DNA of 64,000 nucleotides from Notospermus geniculatus (lineage: Eukaryota; Nemertea; Pilidiophora; Heteronemertea; Lineidae), in NCBI GenBank assembly GCA_002633025.1, contig NMRB01000175.1, positions 276,219 through 340,218 on the forward strand, read 5' to 3'. The notes beneath the pieces were generated by a model that saw only the letters and a program-made list of their open reading frames with translations, made no database searches and was not told the DNA's origin. The position numbers and the translations under genes were made by a program. Positions 20,660-33,191 of this stretch are shown here, one piece after another; the stretch's first letter is position 1; each line of letters starts with the position of its first letter.

Positions 20660-23600
20660 TCAGATTGGTAGTGGGTTAATTGCCTTTAGTCTTATATTCT
20701 CCACAGCTTGTTGTTGTGCTTTCAAGAGTTCTTTTAGTTTATAGACTCGCTCCTCCTGTGCGCTTTGTATCCTACTCGACTTCGTCAAACTTTGTCTCGG
20801 TGTGTGTTCCTCATTCCGCACCCCTGACTTACTTGATGCCGATGTGTGCGGCTGGATTGACTGAATGCTGTCAAAGATGTTTCTCCCAGACTCCGAACTT
20901 GGCGTTGACCCCCCTGATGAATCGGAAGTGAAGTCATACAAGTTTGGCAATCTAGGCCTACCTGTGGAGATACTCGATGGTCGTTTCTTTTCAACCCTCC
21001 CTTCTTTAATTTTCATTTTCTTCCTCTCCATTTCTGATTTACCTTTGGTTTTATGTTCTATGCGAGCCGAGACTTCATGGCTTTTTCGCGCTTTCAGTTC
21101 AATAGTTTTTCTAGGTTTGTGCTCAGAATCCCCTCTTCCACTTCCAGTTGAAGCATGTTTACGTTGGGAATCTGTACCACTGACTTTGTGGTGATAATCA
21201 GAACGTCCTTCTTTCTCCTTGAAGTTCATTTTCCTTACTTTGTGGCTAGAACCAGTGATTTGTGAAGCGTGCTGCGAATCAATTGCTTTAGGGGTACACT
21301 GGGTACCATTGTCTACCTTTTTCCTCGAAGCCCCTGCTGAGGTGGATCTTTTCCGTTTCAACCCTTTCTTTTTCTTAACAACGAAGTCCATGCTCTCCCC
21401 AGAAGCACAGCTAGGCCTATCTTGTTTGCTCCGCTTCGTCTCACTCTCGCCAGAACTCAACAAACTGTCTAAAATATCTTTTGAAAGTTCCACATTACTT
21501 TGTGAAGGTTTTTCCCCAAAGAACGCCTGTTCGAAGCGTTTAATAGCATTAATCAGCGCCCGGACCCGAGATTCATCGTACGAGTCACATGTAGAGCACG
21601 CGTGGTGGCCGCAGCCATTCGGTTTCTTACGTAACCTACTTGGCCTGTCGTTTTCACCCGCATCCGTCTCGGTGGAGGGCTCACGGGGTAATAATGAACT
21701 TTCGCCATCAGAGTCCGACGAATGCCCTTCAGTTATAATCATACCAAGCTTAGACTTCCCCATGTTTCTCCAGGGTTTGCGCCGGGTGTTTACGGAGACT
21801 TTACCCTTCAGGTATCGGCCAACGTCCTTGACAAGAACAGAACTCTCTCTTACTCCGAAAGATGCCGGATCTACCTCGTGTGTGCTTAAGCTATCTGAAG
21901 AGGGAACAGTTTCCCCTTCGAGTCCCTCACCGACTTCACAAGGAAAGGCAATATTGTGTCTCTCACTCTCGCTAAAGGTCTCAGGACAATCCTTAGTATC
22001 ATCCGATGAATCCGTTTTGCTGTCGCCAAAACCGACGTCTGGTGTGTTTGGTGTCTCGTCTGGAGTGTCTTTTATTTGTCCAGTGTCACTGTGAGTTGTT
22101 ACACCAGTGTTCTCACCGACTTCGCAAGGGAAAGCAATGTCGTGTCCCTCACTATCACTGATAGTCCCAGGAAGATCCTTACTATCAATACATGGCTCAC
22201 CCGCTGAAATCTTTGTGCTGTCACCAGAACCTCCGTCTAAGTTGTGTATCTCATCAGTGTCACTGTCATTTGTTTCACCACTATTTTCAAACTCCTGTTT
22301 TCCGGTACTGATGGGCGCCTGACAGCTCTCCGCTAAAGTATCTTTCTCTAGAGGTGTTTCTTCTTCTCCTCCACTGCCGTCACCACTGCTGCCAGAGTGT
22401 TCACTCTCCTTTTCCGGACTGTGGCTGACCACGAACCCTGATTCAACCGAGTTATTGCCAGGGTCGGAAGTGTCCTTTTCTGCTGGGCCCTGGCTGATCA
22501 CCACGCCGGATTCAACTGAATTACCACCAGTCTCAACAGTGTCCTTTTCTGATGGACACTGGATGACTGGGATGCCTGATTCAACTGAATTACCGCCAGG
22601 CGTAACCTTTCGTCCTTGGCTTTCGTACAGTCCACAATGTCCCTCCTCTACTGAACTTTCTTTATCGTATTCCTCGGATATTACAGTATCTTCCTTACCG
22701 TTTCCAACCGAACTTTCTCCTGGTGCCTCCCTCTCCTCCTGAGAATCGGCCTGCTGGTCGTCTGGTCTATCGCAGACAGGTGACCTAGGCCTATCAATAT
22801 CTTTGTTATTTGATTCAGCCTCACTGTCACTTACAACAACTTCACAAACAATATCATTGGCTGGGCTATGCGGTATCTCTATATCCAGTGCGACGTCAAC
22901 GTTTTCTAAATTACAAATTTCGGGTACGCGAATTTCTGCGCCATCGGTAATGGCAGTGGTTTCGGCCTGATCTGAGGCATCGGTTGTGGCGCCCTCTACA
23001 GTGCATTCGTCTCCGATACCCAGTTCAGTATCAGAAATACTATTATCGGCACATTCCTCTTCGACGGTTTCAAACGCACCACAGTCCGAGGGTGCGACTA
23101 GATCACTTTCATCAAGGGTCAATACAATGCATTTTTCATCGGCAGTTAGTTCATCTGACTCGGGATTTTCTGCACCAACGGCGTCTTCAGAACAGACGGC
23201 GGGCTCCTCGTCTACACGTTCAGCAGTAGACTCAACACCATTATCTGGCGAGGCACCAACACAGTTCTCTTCTACACCGACAATACACGCACTGCTCGCA
23301 ACGCTGTGAAATACGCCGCCAATGCTATCGCTACACTCGCCTTGCTCGGCATTATTCACAGTCATACATTCACCACCATCATGGACAGGCCTACCTTCTG
23401 TGCGTGTACAAGCAGAAACTAGATCACGCACAGTTCCGATCGATTGTTCGGAAACCTCTATAGTCCCTGGGTCATGTACAATGTTTGTAGCACTACTATT
23501 GTGAATATCGTCAACACTGGCGTGATCCTCGGTATTTTCCGAAGACTCCTTCTCGGTAAGATGGCTTCCTTTGCCTGAACTTTCGATCTCCCTACCGTCG

Positions 23601-26600
23601 ACAGTGGCGACACTCTCCTCCATCGTATTCCCAGCAAATTGATCAGCGCCGACTGAAACACCAGCAGTATCTTGCTTAACATATGTTAATGTTCCACTGT
23701 TATCGGAGACACGTTCCTTGTCCAACTGATTGAGATAATGCACGTATGGATCGTTGTCCAATCGTGTTGATCGCCTAGGCATAATCGCAAGTTGCCTGCC
23801 CCAACATGGTTCTCTTCGCTTCCTGGTTATTCTCGGTTTATCGCTTATTGACGTGGCTCGCCAGTCAACCATTCCACGCACACATATTCTAGTGGATCGA
23901 TTAGTTTTACCGCGTGTAGAAGCACAGCTGACTGAGTGCTGTAGTAATTTTGTGTTGTCGCTATGGCTACATTGGATGTGCGGGTGAACAGCTGGACATT
24001 TTGCACGAGGCCCAGCAGAATCGAGGAGAGATCTGTAATACCTGCGTATATCTATTCTTTTGCCACAAGTCCATTTTCTACCACCATGTTCTGATTGAAC
24101 GCTATCAGATTTCTGAGGGTTGGTTGTCGATTTGCTGTCTGAATCGGCGGGGTTTCGGATGTCGGGTTTCTTGTTACCGTTATTAATATCTCGCTGTCGC
24201 GATTCTGTTGGTCGGGTGTTCTGTGGGGCAGCATTTGGCATATCAGAATAATCATGCATGTCAAATTTGACATTGCTGGACATTTCATGACGAGCTTGAG
24301 AATCCTTGCCAAGTTCAGCTGCTGTCTGATTTAGTTCATTTACAGCCGCCATGATGCCCGTACCTATATCACCTTCGGTGTTTTCTAATCTTTTTTTCCC
24401 GCTGACTGAAAAATCATTTGCGTCAGAAGTCGCAATTGAACACCTAGTGCCATCTGTTGGATCACTGCTACCAGATCCTTTCTTTCGGTTCGATTCAAAG
24501 CTGCTGCGCCTTTTCTGTGCCAAATGTTGTCGAATCCAGCGGTGCTTCAAAGGCGACATAGGCCTGCGGGGTCTGTGTGGCCGCACGCGTAGATATTTGC
24601 TCTGTATACCGTACAACTGCCCTCCTTTACATTTTTGCTCTATCAGGCGTATTGGCACTCTTCGTTCTCCTCGTTCACTGTGTCCACAATTAACGTCCTC
24701 CATTTTACCATGTTGTGATCCGGGGAGTTGTGTATTGATATCCGAAGGCTTGTCATGTCGTGCTTCACATTCCCCTGTCGTTTTCTTTTCAATTAGACGG
24801 TCGAAAATACCAGAGCACCCTAATTCCTCCTTATGCCTCTTTTCTTCTTTCATTTCGGTATCTGGAATCGTGCTTGCAATAGCATCAGCGTGACTGAAAT
24901 CATCCGTACTTTCAAAACAGTTTCCACCAGTACCGGCAATATCGATGACAAGATTGCCTGTGTTATCTCTATCTTTGTCAAACCCATCAGCTATGGTACA
25001 GGCGTTCTCAGTCCCAATATCCACCCCACTGTCCTCTGATGCAGTCGACGGCTTACGGGTTGAAGTAGACCGGTCTGACTGAAAAATCATTTGTTTCAGA
25101 TGTCGCAATTGAACACCTAGCGCCATCTGTTGGATCACTGCCACCGGATCCTTTCTTTCGGTTCGATTCAAAGCTGCTGCGCCTTTTCTGTGCCAAATGT
25201 TGTCGAATCCAGCGGTGCTTCAAAGGCGACATAGGCCTGCGGGGTCTGTGTGGCCGCACGCGTAGATATTTGCTCTGTATACCGTACAACTGCCCTCCTT
25301 TACATTTTTGCTCTATCAGACGTATTGGCACTCTTCGTTCTCCTCGGTCACTGTGTCCATAATTAACGTCCTCCATTTTACCATGTTGTGATCCGAGGAG
25401 TTGTGTATTGATATCCGAAGGCTTGTCATGCCGTGCTTCACATTCCCCTGTCGTTTTCCTTTCAATTAGACGGTCGAAAATACCAGAGCACCCTAATTCC
25501 TCCTTATGCCTCTTTTCTTCTTTCATTTCGGTATCTGGAATCGTGCTTGCAATAGCATCAGCGTGACTGAAATCATCCGTACTTTCAAAACAGTTTCCAT
25601 CGGTACCGGCAATATCGATGACAAGATTGCCTGTGTTATCTCTATCTTTGTCAAACCCATCAGTTATGGTACAGGCGGTCTCAGTCCCAATATCCACCCC
25701 ACTGTCCTCTGATGCAGTCGACGGCTTACGGGTTGAAGTAGCCCGGCGGTTTTCCGATTTCAGCCGATCTACATCCGTTTCTACTGTCTCGGAACTTACA
25801 TCATCGTGGCACGTGGAGTCTACCGTCGTCTCATGACGTCCTCGGCAATTCGATAAAGTCGGTGTTTCCGAAGACGGCGGATCAGATGGCTGGCTTGGAG
25901 AGGAACAGAAGATACGCCCCGGTTGTGATGCATCCGATTTCTGATTAGATGGAAAAATAAAAGCTGTATCCGTGTCGTCAGATGATTTTATCACTGGAGT
26001 TAGAAGTTTTGCGTCGTCCTCTTCGTCCGAGGGATTAAAGTCCCCGCAGATAATGGAGAACGTCTTCTGCGTGTTTCATCCATCTCCTCATCCTCCAACC
26101 ACGGACGACGGATCTTCGTCACGTACACAACATCAGACGATTCAGAGCTATCTGACGACGGTTGAGCACCAACAGCCTTTCGTTGCAACGTTGCAGCGGA
26201 TTTGCATCCCGGATGTTCTGTTAGGTAACTACATGTATTTACTTCTTTTTGCTTTGTTGCATTGTTCGTTTTTTTGTGCAGTTCTGGTACGTCTGTGGTT
26301 TCCGCTGTCTTCTGAACGTTTGGTGTCGGTGTAAGGTAATTAGAACAGGCATGAGGTTTTTCGGTCAAAGCTCCTTGGCTTGTTGATTCTTTGATATGCT
26401 TTCCAGACGTGACGCGATTTTGTCCTGGTCTCCTTGCCGACACTGCTTGTGGAAGAGAGACAGACTCATTACGGGGATTGACACCGGCAAAAGGAGTCTC
26501 TCCCCCAATTTTCTCAAGCTTGACTGAATAGATGGACTGTTTTGAAGGCGACGCTGCTACTTTTTCGTCGCTCTTCGTATGTCCCACAAGTTCACCCACC

Positions 26601-27643
26601 AAAAGTGGTGGTGCAAATACGTCATCGAGTTCTAAGGTCGGACTTCTATCCATATTAAAGCAGCTTGATACGGATGGATACCACATTTCCATGTCAGCCG
26701 CGAAAGTCTCAGAGTCTGGGCTGGAAATGGTTTCAAATGGCAAACGAGAGTCAAACAGTTTTTTCTGATCGGTGTCGTTCACAGCTTCAGACTTTCTTTT
26801 CTTTGAAAAGTCTAACGGTTGACTGGCATCCTCATTACGCCAGCCAGTTAATTCTGTTGTAACATTACAGGAGTCTGAGGAAAAGCCAGTAGAGCCAGGT
26901 AAAAGTGCCAAAGTAAAGTCCGACTCACCAGATGGTTTACCGTACTTAACCATTTCGTCGGATTTTTCCAGAAGTTTAGATGACTTTGTAAAGTCGAGTG
27001 GTTGCGAGTCATTCTCCTTTCCTGTCGATGCCCTGTGGTCACAGTCCTCACCAAAATCGTTCTTCGTTCCTGCTAAACTGTACACCGACTCTATCTTCAG
27101 CGACAGGCCTTCGTCGACCGGCAGCCTCTCCCGCTTACTACATTCATTCCCCATTGCTTTGCCAGTAATGACTGTAGGATCAGAAACACCTGACAACTCT
27201 GCTGAACATTCACGCTCTAATCCTGTACAACGTTCCCCATCCTTAAGTGTCTGTGCTGACATGATTTCCCTTTGTGCATTCCCGCTCGGGCATGTTGTAT
27301 CGACCGGCGTCGCAGGACAAATTCTCTGTAATTGTGCCTGTTGGGGAATGATGAATTGCTCTGAACAAGGCACTGAGAGCCTATGCGCAGGTACTGATCG
27401 CTTCTGCGAAACCAGACTGCCACGTTGCAGTATAGGACGGTTCGATACACTGGGGGCTCTCGCGACGGCAACATCGCAATTGTTGGTCTTCTTTCTATTT
27501 TTCCTCCACATACGTACTGGTGAGCTTTTTCTTTCGTATTTGTATCTGAGTTTTTGTGCTCCAGCTGCTTTGCTTTGAGGCAAGCTTAATAGGCTCTCCA
27601 GTGAGTTTATAGCCCTGGTATTGCCGGCATTGCTTGAGACGTT
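20660..27643 (-). CDS. Gene B: giant acidic/serine-rich protein of unknown family (about 2,100 aa, frame broken in assembly)
   Basis: Three overlapping open frames (26000-27643, 25053-26043, 20660-25070) are pieces of one protein. They rejoin if one G is restored in the run at 26042-26045 and one copy of the 673-bp duplication is collapsed. The N-terminal third has a basic block (KLRYKYERK ... MWRKNRKK) and two SQPLDFTK/SQPLDFSKK motifs about 60 residues apart. Then come a basic RPHRPRRPMSPLKHRW block, a long Glu/Asp/Ser-rich middle with three 23-residue NSVESG repeats (22440-22640) and two 62-residue repeats (21931-22302), a CGHHACSTC cluster (21588-21614), Lys-rich blocks and a C-terminal helix (QEERVYKLKELLKAQQQ). 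The stop is TGA at 20660-20662. A nuclear scaffold or co-regulator role is inference. Confidence 0.75.
24404..25749. repeat. 673-bp tandem duplication inside gene B
   Basis: 24404-25076 and 25077-25749 align end to end with an offset of exactly 673 and only scattered substitutions (about eleven amino-acid differences over some 215 residues). Because 673 is not a multiple of three, the second copy read is in a shifted frame, and the upstream frame runs into a stop (RPVYFNP, stop at 25053). Collapsing either copy restores one frame. Confidence 0.9.
26042..26045 (-). other. Probable one-base frameshift in gene B
   Basis: The frame that ends TLIPRTKRTTQNF is replaced at this point by the clearly protein-like FNPSDEEDDAKLLTPVIKSS in another frame. 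Adding one G to the GGGG run gives SAGDFNPSDEEDD with no break. No intron of sensible size fits here. Confidence 0.7.
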
Positions 27644-27807
27644 TTAACACCACTCATCACTTCTCCAGTTTCTCGCGTGACTTCCTGGATCGACATCGGA
27701 CGTCCTCGCGGGGAAGGAAAGCCTTCCGGAAGAAAAAGTTTCCTGATCTCCCCAGCTACGAAGGCTGTGCTCCATGGGTAGGTAAATTGGATGAGGCTGG
27801 ATCCATC
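27607..27807 (-). CDS. Upstream exon of gene B (or 3' end of another gene)
   Basis: A strong acceptor (tctctctatcttgtcttttcag) ends at 27808. The following frame is open for 66 codons and protein-like (DGSSLIQFTYPWSTAFVAGE, then IRKLFLPEGFPSPRGR) to a TAA at 27607-27609. The long frame of gene B overlaps it in a different phase and opens only at 27643. Either a small unrecognised intron or another indel joins them, or this is the last exon of a separate gene. Further 5' exons were not found. Confidence 0.5.
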   Translation of the reverse strand, partial: DGSSLIQFTYPWSTAFVAGEIRKLFLPEGFPSPRGRPMSIQEVTRETGEVMSGVKTSQAMPAIPGL

Positions 27808-29847
27808 CTGAAAAGACAAGATAGAGAGACATACCAGCTATGGTAAATAGGCTCGCTCTGGGACCTTATTCATCTTTCCCTTTGACCTGCGGATCTGTAC
27901 ATCGACTGGTTCTCTGTCCTACACAGTGGTTTTGCCATAGGGATGGATGACGAAACCAGTCATTGATCTGTAATTTTTACTTATCATGCTTAACCTTGGT
28001 GTATAATGAAAGCGCGCGCGCACACCATCGGGCGGTCAAGTCAGGATGACTACTTCTGCGCGATGACGTTTAAAGCCCGGTAGAATACTCCGAGAGAGAT
28101 TTATACATTCGACGTGGTGCCCATGGCATTTAAAGAAAAACCTATCACGCTACAGCTGCCACCAATGAAGTGACGACATCACACACGCCGGTAACTTACA
28201 GGTTATGAGAAGGATGTATACACGTAGTCCTGTGAAACTGGGACCGGAAGAACAGATGTTCAATACATTAATTTTTTTGGTCATATCCGGCTCTAAGCCT
28301 GTTGTTACTTCGCCAACACCTGAGTACAGTGAGATTTTTTTCCGCGTTGTTATTGGATTGCATTGTTGACTGACGTGTTCAAAGACTCCGCCGATCGTGT
28401 ACAAATACATGTACCGGTATCGTATGGTGCACTAAAATGTGCTCAGAACGGGCGTATATGCAAGGAACGGGTTCCCTACTTTTATATGTACATGTACATT
28501 ACAAGATATACAAGAGTATGTAGTTTTCATGTCATTTTGTGTACACAACGTAATTCTTTCTTCAAAATACATTATAATCATTCAGAGATTTACGAAATCG
28601 CCAAAAGTTTGTCAGACCTTGGAGGAATTCAGTATAATTCCTCCAAGGTCAGACCGAGTCGGATTTGAGGCTGGGAGCGGTATATCTATTAGGAGGCCCT
28701 AGAAAAGTGGGGCGAGTGAAGTTAGTCGAAAAGTAAATAATCTGGATAAATGAATTCCGGAAAAAATAAACGAATCGAAATAAAGTGTTACACACATTGT
28801 TCGACTCGCGAACGATGATAAAAAAATGGCCACCACAAATTGCTGGCACATTTTTCGAACCTGCCATTCACGACTGTTTAGGGCGGGAACTTGCTATAGA
28901 GGCGCCGCCTTTCGCCACAACATGGGGAAAGCCCTCCTAAAAATAGTACGGTGAGGTAGCTAAATCGGCGTAGTCGACGCCTATCTTCACAGCAGAGCCA
29001 ATAGACAGCTGATAGAATATTATTGACGACCGGAAGTAGTCAATCTGGACATGCGCAGACGCTTCTACTGTGAATTGATCACACTTTCAAATGCCTTATT
29101 TGAAGTCGTCAGATCGAACTTCAGATTACCAACAGGCTCAAATTGTTGTAGACATGTTTATCTATTGCAAGACGTAGACATCATCTTGGTTTTATAATAC
29201 TCAGCCGAGAAAAAATGCAACCTTCGGCACAAAATTCCCGCAGTTTAGCTGACGCATGAGAGTCGATGCAATTTGTTGAATCTTGGAATAGGATCGCCGA
29301 ACAATAATACGTCATTATGAAGAAGGGAATACAGGTGTGAAAGGAATCCAGGTCCCCCTGGAATCTAAGTCCGGTCTTATTGTTCAGCGAGGGATTAGAA
29401 TATATGGCTAGAGAGACCATGACCATCCGAATGTAACCTTACAATAGCGGGCTATTGTTTAGCGGATCTGCATTCCTAGGACGCTGATTCCTGTCACACC
29501 TGTTGCAGATAAACATTGTCGTATAGCCGGTGGCTGTCGGAGATTTTGATAAATCCTTTCGCCCAAAATATCTATGTGAACTTCTTTGTTTTCAAACCAT
29601 TGTTTGCCATATTTGGTAGGAACCAATAGTTGTGTTGTACGTGTGTCTCGTTACTGTGGTTTCCTTTTGTAGGCCTCGACCATGTCGACGTGCATGGCTT
29701 AATATTTAAGGGAATTCCTATTGTATTCCAAATAGGGCACCGACCAATCAAATTTCGTTCCGGACCTCTTCTTCTGCAAACTCGTCCCCAGTGGGTTTGC
29801 GTACCTACAACACCACTGGAAAGGGCTGCGACCGGTACTACTTTAGG
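27808..29847. other. Region 5' of gene B, no exon established
   Basis: Should contain the intron and further 5' exons or promoter of gene B. A GTAAGT donor (28194-28199, minus strand) follows an open frame (28200-28410), but the phase into the exon at 27807 gives a stop. A gcgcgcgcgc run (about 28012) and the palindrome at 28616-28649 are the other landmarks. Confidence 0.4.
28616..28649. repeat. 34-bp palindrome ACCTTGGAGGAATT with 6-bp centre
   Basis: Perfect 14-bp arms around cagtat, flanked by a direct repeat tcagacc. The arms are the same sequence as the palindrome at 18790-18817. Confidence 0.85.
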
Positions 29848-31937
29848 AATACTGCGCTTGCGCGTTGTCAGGGGTTTGGTTACATCAGCGCATTGATATA
29901 TACTAATTTTGAGGCGAATCACACCGAGGCTGGCATCCGCGGCACCCAACTAACTAACTATTCGTTGAAATTGCTCTAATACTCAAACAAGTTCGTGTTT
30001 TGGGGTATTATATGGCTTTTTAGGCATATATGATATTTTTCAGTCATCAAAGAACGAAATATTGCGTGAAACAAATATTTCGGCACGCTGCCAGTGGTTG
30101 ACCAGAAATTTTGGTCAAGTCGTAGCCCTTTCCAGAGATATCCTCGGATGAGGTAGATTTGGGTACGAGATTGCTTCTACTGTATACATGTACATGTACA
30201 TTGACTTCTAACAGACGTGCATTTTTGTGTGTAATGGCTATTTTGTAGCTGCATTCTGGCCTTGAAAACGAACCATCAGCCATTAGATAAACAAACACCT
30301 GCAAGCCCTAGAACATTCAACATGTTTAATATCATCCCTCATGAATGTTGAAGTGCTTACTTTTGTTCTTCAATGTCACTCCATTTATTGATACAAATTA
30401 GCGTACCCTTCAAATCAATGCCTATCATGCACGCCGGAATTTCTGCAAGGTTAATGAAGTGGAATATGAAGGGCAGGCTTTGACTTGGTTAGGGTTAGGT
30501 GTACTACAATCGTTTGCTACAGTATACTTATATCTAGACCTATACTCAAAGCTTTTTAATATCCTTTCTCATATCTTAACGTCATATTAAAGGCCAGTAT
30601 AAGGAAAATATCAGAGCTTGATTTATACATGTATGGTTCGAAATACTGCAAAAGAGTCATCATAGACGGTTGAGGGTCATTGTTCTTACCCGTTACTTCT
30701 GGTGTACACAAAGGCTCAATTTTCGGATCATTCCTTTTAAAAATTTATGTCAAAGAAAAATTCACTTTAAGTTTAGGCGCAAGATGTAGTGATATGATAA
30801 CTAGGCTACTAGATGGTCAACGCTGTGGATGATAGGTAACATCGAAGCCTATACTGGTATGCAGCTTGCGTCAACTTAAATTAAAATTCACCAAACTTTG
30901 GAATGCATCATGCAAAACGTTTTAGTGTCAAGCAAAGGTGAATCATCGCTTAACGCTGTCGTAGACCAGGGCCAGCCGCATAGAAACTCCGCCAGTGCTT
31001 CGACAGCCTATCTCGGTGCTAAAATGCATGGGAAAATGTACAGCACTATCGGCAGATGGGCTCCGCTAGCGCTATACGGTGGAGTTTCTATGCGGCCACC
31101 CCAGGCCGTTGCAAAAACTCACTAATGCAAATCGCCCAAGGCATGGTCGACGGCTGCGCGAGTTACGAATGCAGGATGAAAGGTATAGGCCTAGTCTAAT
31201 GCCCGCTGTTCAATATCAAATTTTTCATCCATTTTTTTTTGGAAATTCAGATTCCGGGCCTATTGGGCCTTCAATGTATAAATCCGCATGTAGGCCTTTA
31301 TTGAGCATATTCAGAAAATTGGATGAAAAATTTGATCGTGTACAATGTACAGCGGGCATAAGTCAACCTAACTTCAACATGGGCAAAATGCCAGGCCTGT
31401 GCAACAGAAACCATAAAGTGAACACATGTAAGCTACGGTAATACACCTGTTGAAATACCCGTGTTTTTCCAGACCCGTGTCAAACCCGTGTGTACGAAAA
31501 GCCCGACGAGAGGTCACACTACTACAGGTGGCGCTGCATGCACTGACTCTTCGGTCATTTCTGTATTGACACACATTGTTGGATGCGCGAAAACGTCGCC
31601 ACTTAATGGCTGCGCCATCTGTAGCCGTGCTAAGAACTAACGAAAACACGGGAATTTCGAAAAGCACGGCGAGCTTGCCGTGTCTCAAAAACCCGTGTTA
31701 ATTTAAGAGTTGGTGAAGAAAACATTGATGTTCACATGGGAAACCGCAACCTAAATTTTTATCATTCATTATGTCGCAGCGAGAATAGCTCTGTCAGGTT
31801 ATGCCTCCAGGTAACAGATGATGGAGGGACGTCATCTCCTCAAGCCTACGTCACATGACTCACCAGGAGGAACATAGACAAAATAACATTGATGAACCAT
31901 TACGGAGAACTGCGCATTTTATTATACGTGATTTAAT
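29848..31937. repeat. Tandem duplication unit 1 (2.1 kb)
   Basis: Starts aatactgcgc and ends cgtgatttaat. The same sequence is repeated at 32154-35569 with few substitutions. No coding gene is recognised in the unit. It contains the 159-bp hairpin at 31200-31358. Confidence 0.85.
31200..31358. mobile_element. 159-bp hairpin MITE, TSD TAA (TTTTTCATCCAATT family)
   Basis: TAA at 31197-31199 and 31359-31361 flank ends TGCCCGCTG and CAGCGGGCA. Inner arms contain caaatttttcatcc. Copies are at 33932-34081 (the duplicate) and 49763-49910, with a fragment at about 59050-59150. Confidence 0.75.
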
Positions 31938-32153
31938 GCAGCTATCAAGTTAATCCCGGACCCCCCCTCCTCAGGCACTCGACACTAACTCGCCAGTCTG
32001 CAGTATTTTGGAAGTGGGGGTACATCACATCACCATTCATGACTTGGATGATGCCCAATCTCCAGAAGGAGTGTAACAAATCTGCACCGTCTTCCCTCTT
32101 ATTGTATAGATTCTCTCTGTTAATGTGTTGGTCTAATAAATAAATAAATAAAT
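31938..32153. repeat. Spacer between the tandem units, with a TAAA run
   Basis: 216 bases unique to this junction. They end in a taaataaataaataaat microsatellite just before unit 2. Confidence 0.6.
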
Positions 32154-33191
32154 AATACTGCGCGTGCGCGTTGTCAGGGGTTTGGTTACATCAGCGCATC
32201 GATATATACTAATTTTGAGGCGAATCACACCGAGGCTGGCATCCGCGGCATGATGTCAAATAGTTCCCAACTAACTAACTATTCGTTGAAATTGCTCTAA
32301 TACTCAAACAAGTTCGTATTTTGGGGTATTATATGGCTTTTTAGGCATATATGATATTTTTCAGTCATCAAAGAACGAAATATTGCGTGAAACAAATATT
32401 TCGGCACGCTGCCAGTGGTTGACCAGAAATTCTGGTCAAGTCGTAGCCCTTTCCAGAGATACCCTCGGATGAGGTAGATTTGGGTACGAGATTGCTTCTA
32501 CTGTATACATGTACATGTACATTGACTTCTAACAGACGTGCATTTTTGTGTGTAATGGCTATTTTGTAGCTGCATTCTGGCCTTGAAAACGAACCATCAG
32601 CCATTAGATAAATAAACACCTGCAAGCCCTAGAACATTCAACATGTTTCATATCATCCCTCATGAATGTTTAAGTGCTTACTTTTGTTCTTCAATGTCAC
32701 TCCATTTATTGATACAAATTAGCGTACCCTTAAAATCAATGCCTATCATGCACGCCGGAATTTCTGCAAGGTTAATGAAGTGGAATATGAAGGGCAGGCT
32801 TTGACTTGGTTAGGGTTAGGTGTACTACAATCGTTTGCTACAGTATACTTATATCTAGACCTATACTCAAAGCTTTTTAATATCCTTTCTCATATCTTAA
32901 CGTCATATTAAAGGCCAGTATAAGGAAAATATCAGAGCTTGATTTACATATATGGTTCGAAATACTGCAAAAGAGTCATCATAGACGGTTGAGGGTCATT
33001 GTTCTTACCCGTTACTTCTGGTGTACACAAAGGCTGAATTTTCGGATCATTCCTTTTAAAAATTTATGTCAAAGAAAAATTCACTTTAAGTTAGGCGCAA
33101 GATGTAGTGATGTGATAACTAGGCTACTAGATGGTCAACGCTGTGGATGGTAGGTAACATCGAAGCCTATACTGGTATGCAGCTTGCGTCA

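Noticed and set aside
21219-22094. Plus-strand 291-codon frame and other plus-strand frames in 20.7-25 kb
   Set aside because: They are antisense shadows of the long, stop-poor gene B exon and have no independent start, splice or composition evidence.
28200-28410. Upstream exon of gene B ending at GTAAGT (28194-28199)
   Set aside because: Its open frame is phase 1 and would create TGA when joined to the exon at 27807; the other frames also stop. It may belong elsewhere.
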